DNA from: CAVVDY01 sp963819645
GTDB taxonomy: Bacteria; Acidobacteriota; Terriglobia; Terriglobales; Acidobacteriaceae
Length of the DNA: 64,000 bases
Reading direction: 5' to 3'
Assembly: GCA_963819645.1 (NCBI GenBank)
Contig: CAWFWZ010000014.1
Coordinates: 434,001-498,000, forward strand
The position numbers and the translations under genes are program-made. The notes under the pieces were generated by a model. It was given only the letters and a program-made list of their open reading frames with translations, did not search any database and was not told the DNA's origin. This document shows, one piece after another, positions 1 through 8,802 of the stretch; within the stretch, counting starts at the first letter, position 1, and each line of letters begins with the position of its first letter.

Positions 1-89
1 TGTCGGCGGATGGCGGCGCTGCCTGTTGCGCGCTTAGCGACGCGGTCCAGAAGAGAAGGCCCAGAAGAACGATACCGGGTCGAGTCATG
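1..89 (-). CDS. N-terminus of an exported protein (partial)
   Basis: Only the first 29 codons lie in the window, and the gene continues beyond base 1 on the minus strand. The start is ATG at 89, preceded by a GAGGA ribosome-binding site. The peptide begins MTRPGIVLLGLLFWTASLSA and then QQ: a short basic N-terminus, a hydrophobic core and an Ala-x-Ala-like cleavage site, so a Sec signal peptide is clear. The mature part is too short to assign. It is divergent from dinB, with only 29 bp between the two starts. Confidence 0.6.
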
Positions 90-118
90 GTTTCCTCACG
101 ACGGGATGGAGTGGCAGA

Positions 119-1397
119 ATGTTACCTCACATCGATAAACTCGTGGCAAACATGGCGCCGCCGCAAAAAATAATCTTCCATGTCGATATGGACGCTTTCT
201 TCGTCTCGGTGGAAGAGCTCTACGACCCGTCGTTGAAGAATAAGGCAGTTGTCGTTGGGGGAGCGGCCAACGAGCGCGGCGTAGTAGCGGCCGCATCGTA
301 CGAGGCACGAAAGTTCGGGGTGCATTCCGCGATGCCCTTGCGCACCGCGGCAAAACTTTGTCCCCATGCCGTTTTCGTGCCGGGGCATCCTGGTCGATAT
401 CGCGAGTGTTCCGAAAAAGTCTACGGTGTCCTAAACCGCTTTTCGCCCAAGCTGCAGATGGTCTCCATCGATGAGGCGTATGTCGACATGTCGGGCACGG
501 AGCGCCTGTACGGTTCACCTATGCGGGCGGCGCACCTGCTGCATTCGGCCATTAAGAGCGACACACAGTTGAACTGCTCCATCGGAATTGGCACCTCGCG
601 ACTCATCGCAAAAGTCTGCTCGGACCAGGCGAAGCCCAATGGAGTGCTCTGGATACAGCCTGGCTGTGAAGCCAGCTTTCTCGCGCCGCTCGACGTTCGC
701 AAGATTCCCGGTGTCGGCAAGGTGATGGAGAAACGACTGGAAGAGCAGGGAATTCGTAAGGTTGGTGATTTAGCAGTGCGTGATGAAAGCTGGCTCAAGC
801 ACAACTTTGGCGCGATTGGATTGGCCTTGGCGGGCAAGTCTCGCGGCGTGGATGCCGGCGGCTGGTTCGACGCCGATATTGGCGAAGATGAGGGCCCGAA
901 GTCGATCAGCCATGAGCACACGTTTTCGCACGACACCGCTGACGCGCAGGTGTTGGAGTCGATGCTGGCACGCTTGTCGGAGATGGTGTGCCGGCGTTTG
1001 CGCGAGCAGCAGATGCCCGCTCGTACCCTGCAACTGAAGCTGCGCACCACCGACTTCCACACCATTACCCGCGCGCGAACCGTTCCGCAGCCGACTACGG
1101 TGGACTCGGAAGTCTTCGCAGTGATGCGCGAGCTGTTTCCGCGAAAATTGGAAGGGTGAAGCCGTGCGATTGTTGGGAGTTCATGCCTCGCACTTCGACG
1201 AAGAGAACGAACAGTTGAGCTTGTCGGGCGCGGGCGCGCACGACAGATGGAACCAGGCGCTGTCAGCGGCCGATCGTATGCGCGAGAGGTTTGGCGAAAA
1301 CGCGGTCTCGCTTGCTGCCGGCATGAAAGCACGCTTCCGCGAGAAGACGCACGACAATCCCGCGAGCATGCCGGGGAAGAAGCGGAAGGGGGAGTAG
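119..1397 (+). CDS. dinB: DNA polymerase IV (Y family), frameshifted
   Basis: Translesion DNA polymerase that extends primers past damaged or misaligned template. The palm motif DMDAFF contains the first metal ligand (D23), and SIDEAYVDM contains D118 and E119. The YEARKFGVHSAMP nucleotide-binding segment and an IPGVGKV helix-hairpin-helix follow, then the little-finger domain. The frame breaks at about 1137, where one extra T in a T run changes the reading; correcting it joins the first 339 residues to a tail ending at the TAG at 1395. The tail contains EQLSL, which resembles a sliding-clamp binding motif, though that is only inference. ATG 119 is preferred because GGAG lies just upstream; ATG 152 is the alternative. 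Confidence 0.9.
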
Positions 1398-1741
1398 CGG
1401 AAGCTGCTTTTTTGGGCTTTGTTGGAACGTGCTCCTCTCTTGATCTGTCATTCTGAGCGCAGCGAAGAACCTGCTTTCGTGTCTATCCGAATGATCTGTT
1501 GAGGAGAGCTCAGTTTCTACGCTCCGCGACTATAACTTCCGATTGGCAACGTGCGGCACCGCGAGCAAAAACAGGTTCTTCGCTACGCTCAGAATGACAG
1601 TTCAATAAGGATGGCGGTGTGACCGGCAGAGCGGGACTTCAGGCCCGCGTTCGGCTGCTGTTCCAACCCCCAACGGGGTGGTGACGCTAACGCGGCGCTG
1701 AAGCGCCGCTCTACCCGTACACGCCTAGTCCGAAAACCGTT
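1398..1741. repeat. Intergenic repeat block with long inverted repeat and hairpins
   Basis: This non-coding stretch between dinB and the acyltransferase contains a 29-base sequence at 1445-1473 that recurs inverted at 1572-1600 with a single mismatch; its core is TCATTCTGAGCG. A second group at about 1630-1715 has short hairpins with ACTTCAG or TGAA centres, for example GGCGCTGAAGCGCC. The sequence looks like the dispersed REP-like repeats seen elsewhere in the window. No gene is evident. Confidence 0.7.
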
Positions 1742-2650
1742 TTAGTACAGTGCCGCCTCTCCCGGCGGACGCGTCTTCCAGCGGCGATGCACCCACAGCC
1801 ACTGGTCGGGATACTTGCGGATGTAGCCTTCCAGTACGCGATTGAACAGCGCCGTGTTTGCCATTGCGTCGGCGTCGTGATCGCCGGTGTTGACCAGTTC
1901 CACCGCTGGGTCGAACTGCACGCGATACTTGCGCAACTCCGGATCCCAGATGGTGAATGCCGGAACCACCGCCGCTCCGGTATGCAACGCAACGCGCGCG
2001 ATCCCACTTGCCGTGCAGGCTGCGATTCCGAAGAATGGCACAAACACGCCCTGCGGCGGAGTCATGTTGGTGTCCATCAGCACGCCCACGGTTTCGTTCT
2101 TGCGCATCGCGTGCAGCAGTCCGCGAGCGAAGTCCTGCTTGTTGACTACCGTGTTGCCGTGCAAAGTGCGGTAATAGGTGACCAGTGCGTCAGCGTACGG
2201 ATTGTCCAGTGGCCGAACCACAATTCGAATCGGGTGCCCCTGCAACGAATGGAAGAACGAGCCCACCTCCCATCCGCCGAAGTGCGCAGTCAGCAGCAGG
2301 ACTCCCAGGCCGCGCCGCTCGGCGGCCTCGAAGTTCTCGAATCCCTGATAGACCGCGACCTGCGAAGAGTTGCGAACCGTGTAGTAGGGGAAGAGGCAGA
2401 ACTCGGCGAGCAGCCTGCCCAGCGAGGTGTAGACGCCTTTGAGGATTTTGCGCCGCTCGGCCGCCGATTTTTCAGGGAACGCGATTTGCAGATTGCGCTG
2501 GCCCACGCGCCGGAGGCGTGGATAGAGGAGATAAGTTAGCTGTCCCAGCAGGATGCCAAATCCGCGCGCCACCGAACGTGGCAACACACCGACAAGCCTG
2601 ACCAGAACGGCCAACGGTGCGTATTGCAATCGATCGAGCATCGCGGGCAC
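1742..2650 (-). CDS. LpxL/HtrB-family lysophospholipid acyltransferase
   Basis: Membrane-associated acyltransferase of the lipid A late-acyltransferase family (Kdo2-lipid IVA acyltransferase type), which adds a secondary acyl chain to the lipid A precursor at the inner membrane. It has 302 residues, normal for the family. The N-terminal hydrophobic segment (about residues 10-45) is followed by the catalytic HFGGWE motif (H-x4-D/E class), and the C-terminus has the typical LWVHRRWKTRP end. The frame is intact. Substrate specificity (lauroyl, myristoyl or other) cannot be read from the sequence. It is followed on the same strand by non-coding DNA and is not obviously co-transcribed with the upstream SYLF gene. 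Confidence 0.85.
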   Translation of the reverse strand: MPAMLDRLQYAPLAVLVRLVGVLPRSVARGFGILLGQLTYLLYPRLRRVGQRNLQIAFPEKSAAERRKILKGVYTSLGRLLAEFCLFPYYTVRNSSQVAVYQGFENFEAAERRGLGVLLLTAHFGGWEVGSFFHSLQGHPIRIVVRPLDNPYADALVTYYRTLHGNTVVNKQDFARGLLHAMRKNETVGVLMDTNMTPPQGVFVPFFGIAACTASGIARVALHTGAAVVPAFTIWDPELRKYRVQFDPAVELVNTGDHDADAMANTALFNRVLEGYIRKYPDQWLWVHRRWKTRPPGEAALY

Positions 2651-2723
2651 GTTGACGGTAGCACCCGCAGAAAATCAGTGTCAAACAGCATTGTTTCCGA
2701 GGGCGGTGCCAGGCGCAATCGCT

Positions 2724-3786
2724 CTACTGCCCGCCTTTGCCTGGGGGCAGTGTCGTTGGTGCAGGTGCTTCGTTCGGAGTCGGCTTGCTGGAAGAGTAAG
2801 GAGCTGCGGCCGGAGATTGAGCCGGTGCTGCATTCGTTGCAGGTTGCGCCTGAGCAGGCTGACTCTCCGGCGCCATCATCATTCCGCTCATGTCATCGGT
2901 CGGAGTTCGCCGAGGGAGTTGCGTTGGCTGTCGCATCCGCCGCCGGAGTCGCGCTCGGAGTCGTGTCCGCGGCCGGGTTGGCGCTTGAAGCTGCGGTCGC
3001 GTCGGAAGTGGAAGATGCTGCTGGAGCCGCGCTCGCTGTCGTCGTCGGCTCTGTGCCGGTGGCGGGCGTAGTCTCTGCCGGCGCAGCCGACGCGGTCGCC
3101 GCGACGTGAGCTCGCGGCGTCGGCGCGTACTTCTCCACCGTCTTCAAGAACGACTCAGCCTCCGGCGGCACAGGCGTCCTGCCGCTCAGAATGGCGCGGA
3201 AGGTCAGCGGCTTCTCATAGAAGGCTTGCGTGTCACCCCCGTCCTGATGAACCACAGCGCCGCTCACCGATACTCCGAGAAACAATCCACGAGCGCGCGA
3301 GTAGGTCAATATCTGGGCGCGCATGGTGAGATCCGTCATGGCCTGAGTATCGCGTCCCACCGGGCCGGCTGCGGCGGAGGCATCACCGCCCAGCTTGAAC
3401 TTGCTTGCCAGCAGATACTGCATGCCATCGTCGGTGCGAATGATCAGCACCAGATCGCTGGCCTGGCCTCCTGCCTGGAAGCCAAAGCTGCCGCCTTCCA
3501 TCTTGAAGAACACCGGAGCGCTCCATCCTGTGCCGGTGCGGCAGGTGGCGACGCCTTTGCCGTAGTTCGCGCCGAAGATGAAGCTGGCCTTCAGCATGGA
3601 AGGCACAACCGCGATACACTTTGCGCCGTCCATGATTCCGTCGGGTATTTTGTGGTCGGGCGCCGACATGATCTGATCCAGAATCACTCCGGAAGTTTGC
3701 AGACGATCAATGTCCGCTTCCCGCTGGTCGGAAGCATAGACCGCGCAGGCGATCAACAAAGTCATTACTAAAGCGAGCGTCTTCAT
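2724..3786 (-). CDS. SYLF-domain lipid-binding exported protein, frameshifted tail
   Basis: Exported protein with a SYLF (Ysc84) domain, a fold known to bind phosphoinositides in eukaryotes; the bacterial role is not established. The start is the ATG at 3786, where MKTLALVMTLLIACAVYAS is a good signal peptide and GGGAG lies upstream; the longer open frame to 3954 lacks these. The SYLF domain covers roughly residues 25-205 and includes the glycine-rich GKGVATCRTGTGWSAP segment. After it comes a long Ala/Thr/Pro low-complexity tail. The first frame stops at 2893, but removal of one base near 2909 continues the same composition to 2724 (ending in PPGKGGQ), so I extend the gene. The tail may be a flexible linker to the envelope. 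Confidence 0.75.
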
Positions 3787-4156
3787 AACCACACTCCCGG
3801 TAGAAATAGGTAGGGCCGAGTTCATCTTATGTCGAACCGTGCTGTCAGACGCGCAGGAAGCGTGCATCGGTGGGTTACTGTCTAGTGACATAAAGGAACA
3901 CTGAATGGAGAGGAGCGATACGAGTATTCGCGAGGCCAAGGTTTCTACAGACAAACGAAGGGCCGGAATCGGGGACCCTCGTACCCTTTTCCAGCCCTTA
4001 TCTCCCAGGTTCTGTGGTAGGTGAATGCAGTTTGCGCTTTCGAGTACTGTTTGGCAAGTAACAAAAGGGCATATCGAATATGTCCATTAGGACATATTGT
4101 CGCTTCCCTTTAGTAACATCAATCTTGTCACTTTTGGGTAGTCACGCCAGGCTCTC
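3787..4156. other. Intergenic region with one perfect palindrome
   Basis: About 370 bp between the regulator gene and the SYLF gene, relatively AT-rich toward 4060-4140. The only clear structure is the inverted repeat at 4077-4098. No open frame is convincing here, and no RNA gene was recognised. Confidence 0.5.
4077..4098. promoter_or_regulatory. Perfect 9-bp inverted repeat, possible operator
   Basis: AATATGTCC, a 4-base ATTA spacer, then GGACATATT. The arms are perfect. There is no T tract, so it reads more like a protein-binding dyad than a Rho-independent terminator. It lies just 3' of the NarL-type regulator gene and about 290 bp upstream of the SYLF start. The binding factor is unknown. 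Confidence 0.4.
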
Positions 4157-4852
4157 TTAGCCACCGCTGAACAGCAGTTTCGTGACTGCATACACCGAAA
4201 GGGCGATACGGTTATGCACCCCCGCCTTTTGCATCAGTCGGCTGATATGCAGTTTTACGGTGCGTTCTTCGATCCCCAACTCGGCGCCGATCCCTTTGTT
4301 AGTGTGGCCCGCAACCAGCAGTTCCAGTACCTGCCGCTCGCGCTCGCTTATGTTGTGCGCAGTTACTTTCTTGGGATTTGCAATTACGCTCTCGACGAAC
4401 TTCGCCAGAACCCGTCGAGGTACCCAAAGGGAGCCTTCCTTAACTATCCGCAGCGCTTGTATGTAGGCTTCCGCCGGGGCTGCTTCGTCCAGATAGCCTT
4501 TCACGCCGGCGGAGATGGCTCGCAACATGGCTTCGTCGGAGGTCGACGTGCCGGTGAGGATGACCTTGACATCTGGGTTGAGGGAACGAACGGCTGCAAT
4601 TGCATCGAAAACTGAACCGATTCCGTGCGACCCAACCAGTACGAGCTCGCCGGGCAAAGGAAGACCCAGCGCAGCGGGTTCGACTTCGTGAACGGAAAAT
4701 TCGGCCTCGGACTCCAGCACAGCACGGAGTCCTACCAGGCGAAGCGGGTCATAGCCTAAAACCGCGACATTGATGCGCGGGCTGGTACTTCTCGACGAAG
4801 ACGGCAACGGGGGTAATGCCTCGAAAGTTACTGTATAACAATCGCGGACCAA
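4157..4852 (-). CDS. NarL/LuxR-type regulator with degenerate receiver domain
   Basis: DNA-binding regulator with an N-terminal receiver-like domain (about residues 26-140) and a C-terminal LuxR-type helix-turn-helix (about 165-225; SERERQVLELLVAGHTNKGI, then RTVKLHISRLMQKAG). The position that normally has the phospho-accepting aspartate after strand 3 reads LVLVGSHG, with Gly-Ser instead of Asp, and the usual GAKGYL-K lysine is replaced in GVKGYLDEA. The receiver is therefore probably not phosphorylated by a histidine kinase; it may bind a ligand or partner, or act constitutively. No histidine kinase is adjacent. The frame is intact. Confidence 0.8.
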   Translation of the reverse strand: MVRDCYTVTFEALPPLPSSSRSTSPRINVAVLGYDPLRLVGLRAVLESEAEFSVHEVEPAALGLPLPGELVLVGSHGIGSVFDAIAAVRSLNPDVKVILTGTSTSDEAMLRAISAGVKGYLDEAAPAEAYIQALRIVKEGSLWVPRRVLAKFVESVIANPKKVTAHNISERERQVLELLVAGHTNKGIGAELGIEERTVKLHISRLMQKAGVHNRIALSVYAVTKLLFSGG

Positions 4853-4967
4853 TTATTTGGTACCAAAGTTGTATTATCGCGAAAAAATTACATATGCCAG
4901 CCGAGCCGACGTCGCACAGCACCCAAAAAGAAGCCGATAGTTGATGTGCCTGAGCGGGCAGTTGCTC

Positions 4968-5852
4968 CTACGCGCTCTTGCGGCGAGATGACTTGCCGGC
5001 CTTCTTAGCCGGCGCGGCCACGGCATGAATCTCTGAACTCTTCTGCGCCTCCGCCACTCTTTGCGGCGGTTTCTTGGGCAATTGCGCGAGGCTCTCCTTG
5101 AGAGCGGCCATAAGGTCGACCACCGGCGCAGGTTTGCGTGGCTTCTCAACCTCCGTGACCTCGCGGCCTTCCAATCGTGCCTTGATCAACGTCTTCAGGT
5201 TTTCTTCAAAGGTATCGTGATACTTTTCCGGATCGAACTCGCCGGCCAGAGCCTCGATCAGTTGATGGGCGACCTTGACCTCGGCATCCTTCAATTCCAC
5301 GTCTGGACGGCCGAAGCCTTCCAGTTCGCGAACTTCGTCTTTGTAGTACATGGTGTGCAGCATCATGCCGCCGTTGTAAGGGCGCAGAAACACCGTGTAT
5401 TCGCGGTTATGCATGGTGAGCTTCGCGATGGCCACGTAATCGGTATCTTCCAGCGCCTGGCATAACAGGGCGTACGGTCGGCGGCCGGCTTCTTCGGGGA
5501 CCAGATAGTACGACGACTCGAAGTAGATGGGGTCGACCTCCGACGCTTTCACGAATTCGAGGATCTCCATCGCCTTGGCGGTTTTGGGTTCAATCTTCTT
5601 GATCTCGTCCGGCTCGATGATTACGTATTCGCCCTTGCGATACTCGTATCCCTTCACGATCTCGCTGCGCTCTACCACCTGCTCGTCATGCGGACACCAA
5701 AGCTGCTGCTTAATCCGCGTATGGTCGGGACGATGCAGCATGTGGAAGGAGATGGAGTTTCCGCGCGCGCCTGAGAACAGACGCACCGGCATCGAGATTA
5801 ATCCGAAGGTCAAGTAACCGGACCACACTGAAGAAGCCATTCTGTTTTTCAC
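4968..5852 (-). CDS. ku: Non-homologous end-joining protein Ku
   Basis: Bacterial Ku, the homodimeric ring that binds DNA ends and recruits ligase D. The 294-residue protein starts with WSGYLTFGLISMPVRLFSG and continues with the typical HRPDHTRIKQQLWCP segment, the EPDEI region and the FGRPDVELKDAEVKVAHQLI core. The C-terminal extension from about residue 240 is Lys/Ala/Pro-rich and ends KKAGKSSRRKSA, like the basic tails that help bacterial Ku thread onto DNA. The start could be ATG 5852 or ATG 5840 (MASSVWSGY). No ligD lies in this window, so the ligase partner must be elsewhere. Confidence 0.93.
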   Translation of the reverse strand: MKNRMASSVWSGYLTFGLISMPVRLFSGARGNSISFHMLHRPDHTRIKQQLWCPHDEQVVERSEIVKGYEYRKGEYVIIEPDEIKKIEPKTAKAMEILEFVKASEVDPIYFESSYYLVPEEAGRRPYALLCQALEDTDYVAIAKLTMHNREYTVFLRPYNGGMMLHTMYYKDEVRELEGFGRPDVELKDAEVKVAHQLIEALAGEFDPEKYHDTFEENLKTLIKARLEGREVTEVEKPRKPAPVVDLMAALKESLAQLPKKPPQRVAEAQKSSEIHAVAAPAKKAGKSSRRKSA

Positions 5853-5929
5853 CTTACGTCGAGTTGGAACTGCGCACGCGAATCATACCCCGAAGCGCTT
5901 TGCACCGACAATGGTGCTTTTACACGAGG

Positions 5930-6050
5930 GTCGTGGTGCAGTTTGGTTGTCATCCCGAGCGCGCTTCTGTTGCGCAGCGAGGGATCTGGGCGCGCCGATT
6001 CGCGCTGGTGCGCGAAAGGCGAGCATCCTCATTCAAACTGCACCACTACC
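5930..6050. repeat. Small element bounded by inverted repeats
   Basis: GTGGTGCAGTTTG at 5933-5945 recurs inverted and perfectly at 6034-6046, and similarity extends a few bases beyond both arms. The 88 bp between contain the dispersed repeat GTCATCCCGAGCG and a GCGAGGGATCT partner, seen in other intergenic spaces of the window. It may be a MITE-like or REP-type composite element. It lies in the roughly 320-bp gap between ku and the DUF92 gene, where no gene is evident. Confidence 0.6.
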
Positions 6051-6174
6051 CTGCACGCGCCGGGCAGCAATCTGTTAGGATGCGCTCCTAAGGCCGGTTC
6101 GCCGTCCAGGCGGTCGGGCGTCAAGGAGTGCCGCGCAGTCCGGGCTGCCATTGTACTACCGCAAGTGACTCTGA

Positions 6175-6912
6175 ATGAATCTCTTACATGCCAGGGTAGT
6201 GCCCGCCGGGTTAACCGCCATCCTGTTCGCGCTAGTGGCACGCATTATTGGCGCCGTGTCGGATGGCGGCGCGCTGGCGGGAATCGTAGTTGCCTTCATA
6301 CTCCTGGTCACGGCCGGGTTCTCCGGCTTCGTTCCGCTGCTGACCCTTTTCCTGCTCACGGTTCTCGCCACCCGCTGGAGACGGCGTCGCAAAGAACGGC
6401 TCGGACTGGCCGAGCGTTCCGGCGGACGCACCGCATCGCAGGTGCTGGCCAACCTGGGCGCTGCCGCCTGCTGCGCGCTGCCGACGCTGTGGTTTCCAGA
6501 ATTCAGCGATTTGCTGTTCGCCGGAGCGATGGCCGCGCTGGCCGAGGCGGCTGCTGATACCGTTTCCAGCGAAGTCGGACAGGGTTCGTCCCGCAGGGCT
6601 TACCTCATCGTGGGATTTCGCAGCGTGCCGCTAGGCACCAACGGCGGCGTCAGCATGACAGGAACTCTGAGCGGCATCGCCGCAGCGTGTCTTATCGCAT
6701 GGGTCAGTGCTGCGTCCGCTGTTGTGGATTGGAACTGGGTGCTCGTCATTGCGATCGCCGGATCGGCAGGCATGGTGTTCGACAGCTTCCTTGGGGCGAC
6801 GTGGGAAAACGCGGGACGCATGGGCAATGACGCGGTTAATTTTGTCAGCACCGTCTTCGCCGCGGACATTGCGCTGCTGACAGGATTGTTCATCGGGCGC
6901 TTTACAAGGTAA
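6175..6912 (+). CDS. DUF92 family membrane protein
   Basis: Polytopic membrane protein of the DUF92 (TMEM19/VTE6-related) family, 245 residues with about six hydrophobic segments. The family-typical motifs are present: ADTVSSEVGQ in a cytoplasmic loop near residue 125, and GTNGGVSMTGTLSG near residue 160. Plant and cyanobacterial relatives are linked to phytyl-phosphate phosphorylation and CTP-dependent prenol kinases are distant kin, but the role here is unknown. It stands alone between two repeat-rich gaps. The frame is intact. Confidence 0.8.
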   Translation: MNLLHARVVPAGLTAILFALVARIIGAVSDGGALAGIVVAFILLVTAGFSGFVPLLTLFLLTVLATRWRRRRKERLGLAERSGGRTASQVLANLGAAACCALPTLWFPEFSDLLFAGAMAALAEAAADTVSSEVGQGSSRRAYLIVGFRSVPLGTNGGVSMTGTLSGIAAACLIAWVSAASAVVDWNWVLVIAIAGSAGMVFDSFLGATWENAGRMGNDAVNFVSTVFAADIALLTGLFIGRFTR

Positions 6913-7191
6913 CGGTGGAAGCACCACGCTTCAGCGTGGTGAAACAGTTCTGGCTCGAGAACTACGGCTTTTAGCCCCGGGTATTGACCGGTACGGCTTC
7001 CGAGCCGCTGACCAGCCTAAGTTTGAGAAGATCCGCGTCAGGGCACGACCTCGGTCGTGCCGAAAAGCGCTTTATTTGCGGTCATCCGGAGCCGACTTCA
7101 GTCGGCGACAGAACATGCTTCGGAGTTCTCAGCAGCCTCTTCATCGGGGGCGAGGCGCCGGGCAAATCTGCCGCTTATTCCTCGCGCGCCA
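6913..7191. repeat. Hairpin cluster downstream of the DUF92 gene
   Basis: Three compact palindromes are visible: CACCACGCT-TC-AGCGTGGTG at 6922-6941, a GGCACGACC/GGTCGTGCC hairpin at about 7042-7061, and GCCGACTTCAGTCGGC at 7091-7106. The segment 7029-7061 recurs inverted at 14549-14580. The gap separates the convergent DUF92 and CPBP genes, so some hairpins may also act as transcription terminators, but none has a clean T tract. Confidence 0.6.
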
Positions 7192-8130
7192 TTACGACGT
7201 GGTTTCCAGTTGCGTTAGAACCGCAGCGCGCTGCCGCCATGCCGGCGGCTCAATGCGTCCCAACTTCACCGTTCGATACAGCAAATAAAGCGCGACGATA
7301 AAACAAACCGCGACCGCAACTATGGAAGCTTCAGGTCCGAAAGCACCACCGGTGAGAATCGGCGGACCGCTCAAACTCCCGCGCAGCAATCCGGAATCAC
7401 CCATACCTGCGAGCGAATTGCCTGACACTGACATGCCAAAGATCGAACCTTCAGTGAAGTTCCACGCGATGTGCAAGCCGATAGGCAGCCACAGCCGCCC
7501 AGTAACAGCGTAGGCGGCTCCCAGCAGTATGCCGGCTTCGAGCATGATGGCGACGCCACTGCTGAAAGTCGCTCCCTTGTTCGCAAGATGGGCCAGACCG
7601 AAGATGCACGCAGTGAATAACAACGCTCCCCAAGTGCCCACAATTCTCGAACTCACTCGAAACAGAATTCCGCGAAACAGAATTTCTTCGAAGACTCCTG
7701 ACATGATGGCGAGCGCCAGCCCGGTTGCAATGCCCTTGGCGTTGCCGAGCCCGGCGGGATGGTAGACGCCGACGATCCACAGAATGCCCATCACCGAGGC
7801 GAAGAGCGCGAATCCGATCGCCAACCCGGAAATCATCTCGCGCCACGCGCCATGAAGTGAGAACTCTACGACCGAGCGACGCTCAATCCACCTCACCGAG
7901 GCCAGATATGTCGCTAGCACGACGACGGTGACCACGAGCGGGCCCAAGTCCGGCGATACATACTGGCGAATCTTCAGTTGAGAGCCGGTAGCCGCGAGCG
8001 CGACGATCAACAGCGTCGCGAATCCCAGCCCTACTTCTTTCCATCGCTTGCGCAAGAGGCTGTTCTCCTGTGTGGAGGAATACGCGGACAATAACAGGTA
8101 AGTTCCAGGGCAGTGCTGCGGGTGCTCCAT
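7192..8130 (-). CDS. CPBP intramembrane metalloprotease
   Basis: CAAX-protease/bacteriocin-processing (CPBP, Abi) family membrane protein with about eight predicted membrane segments in 312 residues. The catalytic signatures are in order: EEILFR (EExxxR), FGLAHL with its histidine, and HIAWNF. Such proteins cleave substrates inside the membrane, or function in self-immunity to bacteriocins. The target here is unknown. A paralogue with the same GGxxGPEAS ending is at 27386-28312. The N-terminal 28 residues before the first charged segment are not convincing, so the true start may be internal. Confidence 0.8.
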   Translation of the reverse strand: MEHPQHCPGTYLLLSAYSSTQENSLLRKRWKEVGLGFATLLIVALAATGSQLKIRQYVSPDLGPLVVTVVVLATYLASVRWIERRSVVEFSLHGAWREMISGLAIGFALFASVMGILWIVGVYHPAGLGNAKGIATGLALAIMSGVFEEILFRGILFRVSSRIVGTWGALLFTACIFGLAHLANKGATFSSGVAIMLEAGILLGAAYAVTGRLWLPIGLHIAWNFTEGSIFGMSVSGNSLAGMGDSGLLRGSLSGPPILTGGAFGPEASIVAVAVCFIVALYLLYRTVKLGRIEPPAWRQRAAVLTQLETTS

Positions 8131-8228
8131 TCCGCCTTCTTTTGGCGGGGTGGGATTTTGACTGTGAATTGTTTGTTCAGGGCCGGGCGTCCATGTTAAT
8201 CATCAGCCATCTGTGGGGTACCAGCCAG

Positions 8229-8651
8229 TTATTGCAGTTCGTCGATCACTTTCCCTATTGGACAGCGGTCGGTCGCGCCATTTGCGCCGCTACTGCCCCA
8301 ACCTCCGGTATTGATGAGTCGCTTTTGCTCAACCGCAAGCATCTCGTATCCTTGCGGGGCGAGAAAGCGTCCTCCCCATACGTCAAATGTTGCGGTGATG
8401 ATGGGTTTTCCTATCTGGCGAAGTTCCGCGCATAAGTTCTTTGAGGACTCGACCTCGAAGCAGTGGGGATCATCAACAAACCTGAACCGTACGTACTCGT
8501 CCCGCCGAGCGTAGTAGCCCTGTTTGTATTCTTCGGGAGCACATTCCCATGTCATCTCCTTGTTGACTACAACGTGGCGCGCACAACCGAAAAAGCAGGC
8601 CATGCAAATCGTTAAACCAGCGAGAATGCGGAGTTTAGCCATGCGTGACAT
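8229..8651 (-). CDS. Putative lipoprotein
   Basis: 140-residue protein with a lipoprotein-type leader: MAKLRILAGLTICMACFFGC, with a Cys following FFG, so lipidation at that cysteine is plausible although the lipobox is imperfect. The mature part has several cysteines and aromatic residues and no domain I recognise. The start is ATG 8651, or ATG 8642 giving MAKLRIL directly. It lies alone between the CPBP and cmk genes. Confidence 0.45.
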   Translation of the reverse strand: MSRMAKLRILAGLTICMACFFGCARHVVVNKEMTWECAPEEYKQGYYARRDEYVRFRFVDDPHCFEVESSKNLCAELRQIGKPIITATFDVWGGRFLAPQGYEMLAVEQKRLINTGGWGSSGANGATDRCPIGKVIDELQ

Positions 8652-8802
8652 GTAGGTGAGTCAGCAGCTAGAGATAAGTGCTGTAATCAGGCGACCACAC
8701 TCACAATGCTGCTCTGTTCGAGTGCTTGTGTAAAGCGACTTCACGATACTCGAACACCGGTTAGTGCTTGGGCCGGTCTAGCCTTGAGGTACTTCCCTCC
8801 GT

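Noticed and set aside
421..1332. 303-codon open frame antisense to dinB
   Set aside because: Shadow of a GC-rich coding strand; low-complexity Ser/Arg-rich translation and no motif.
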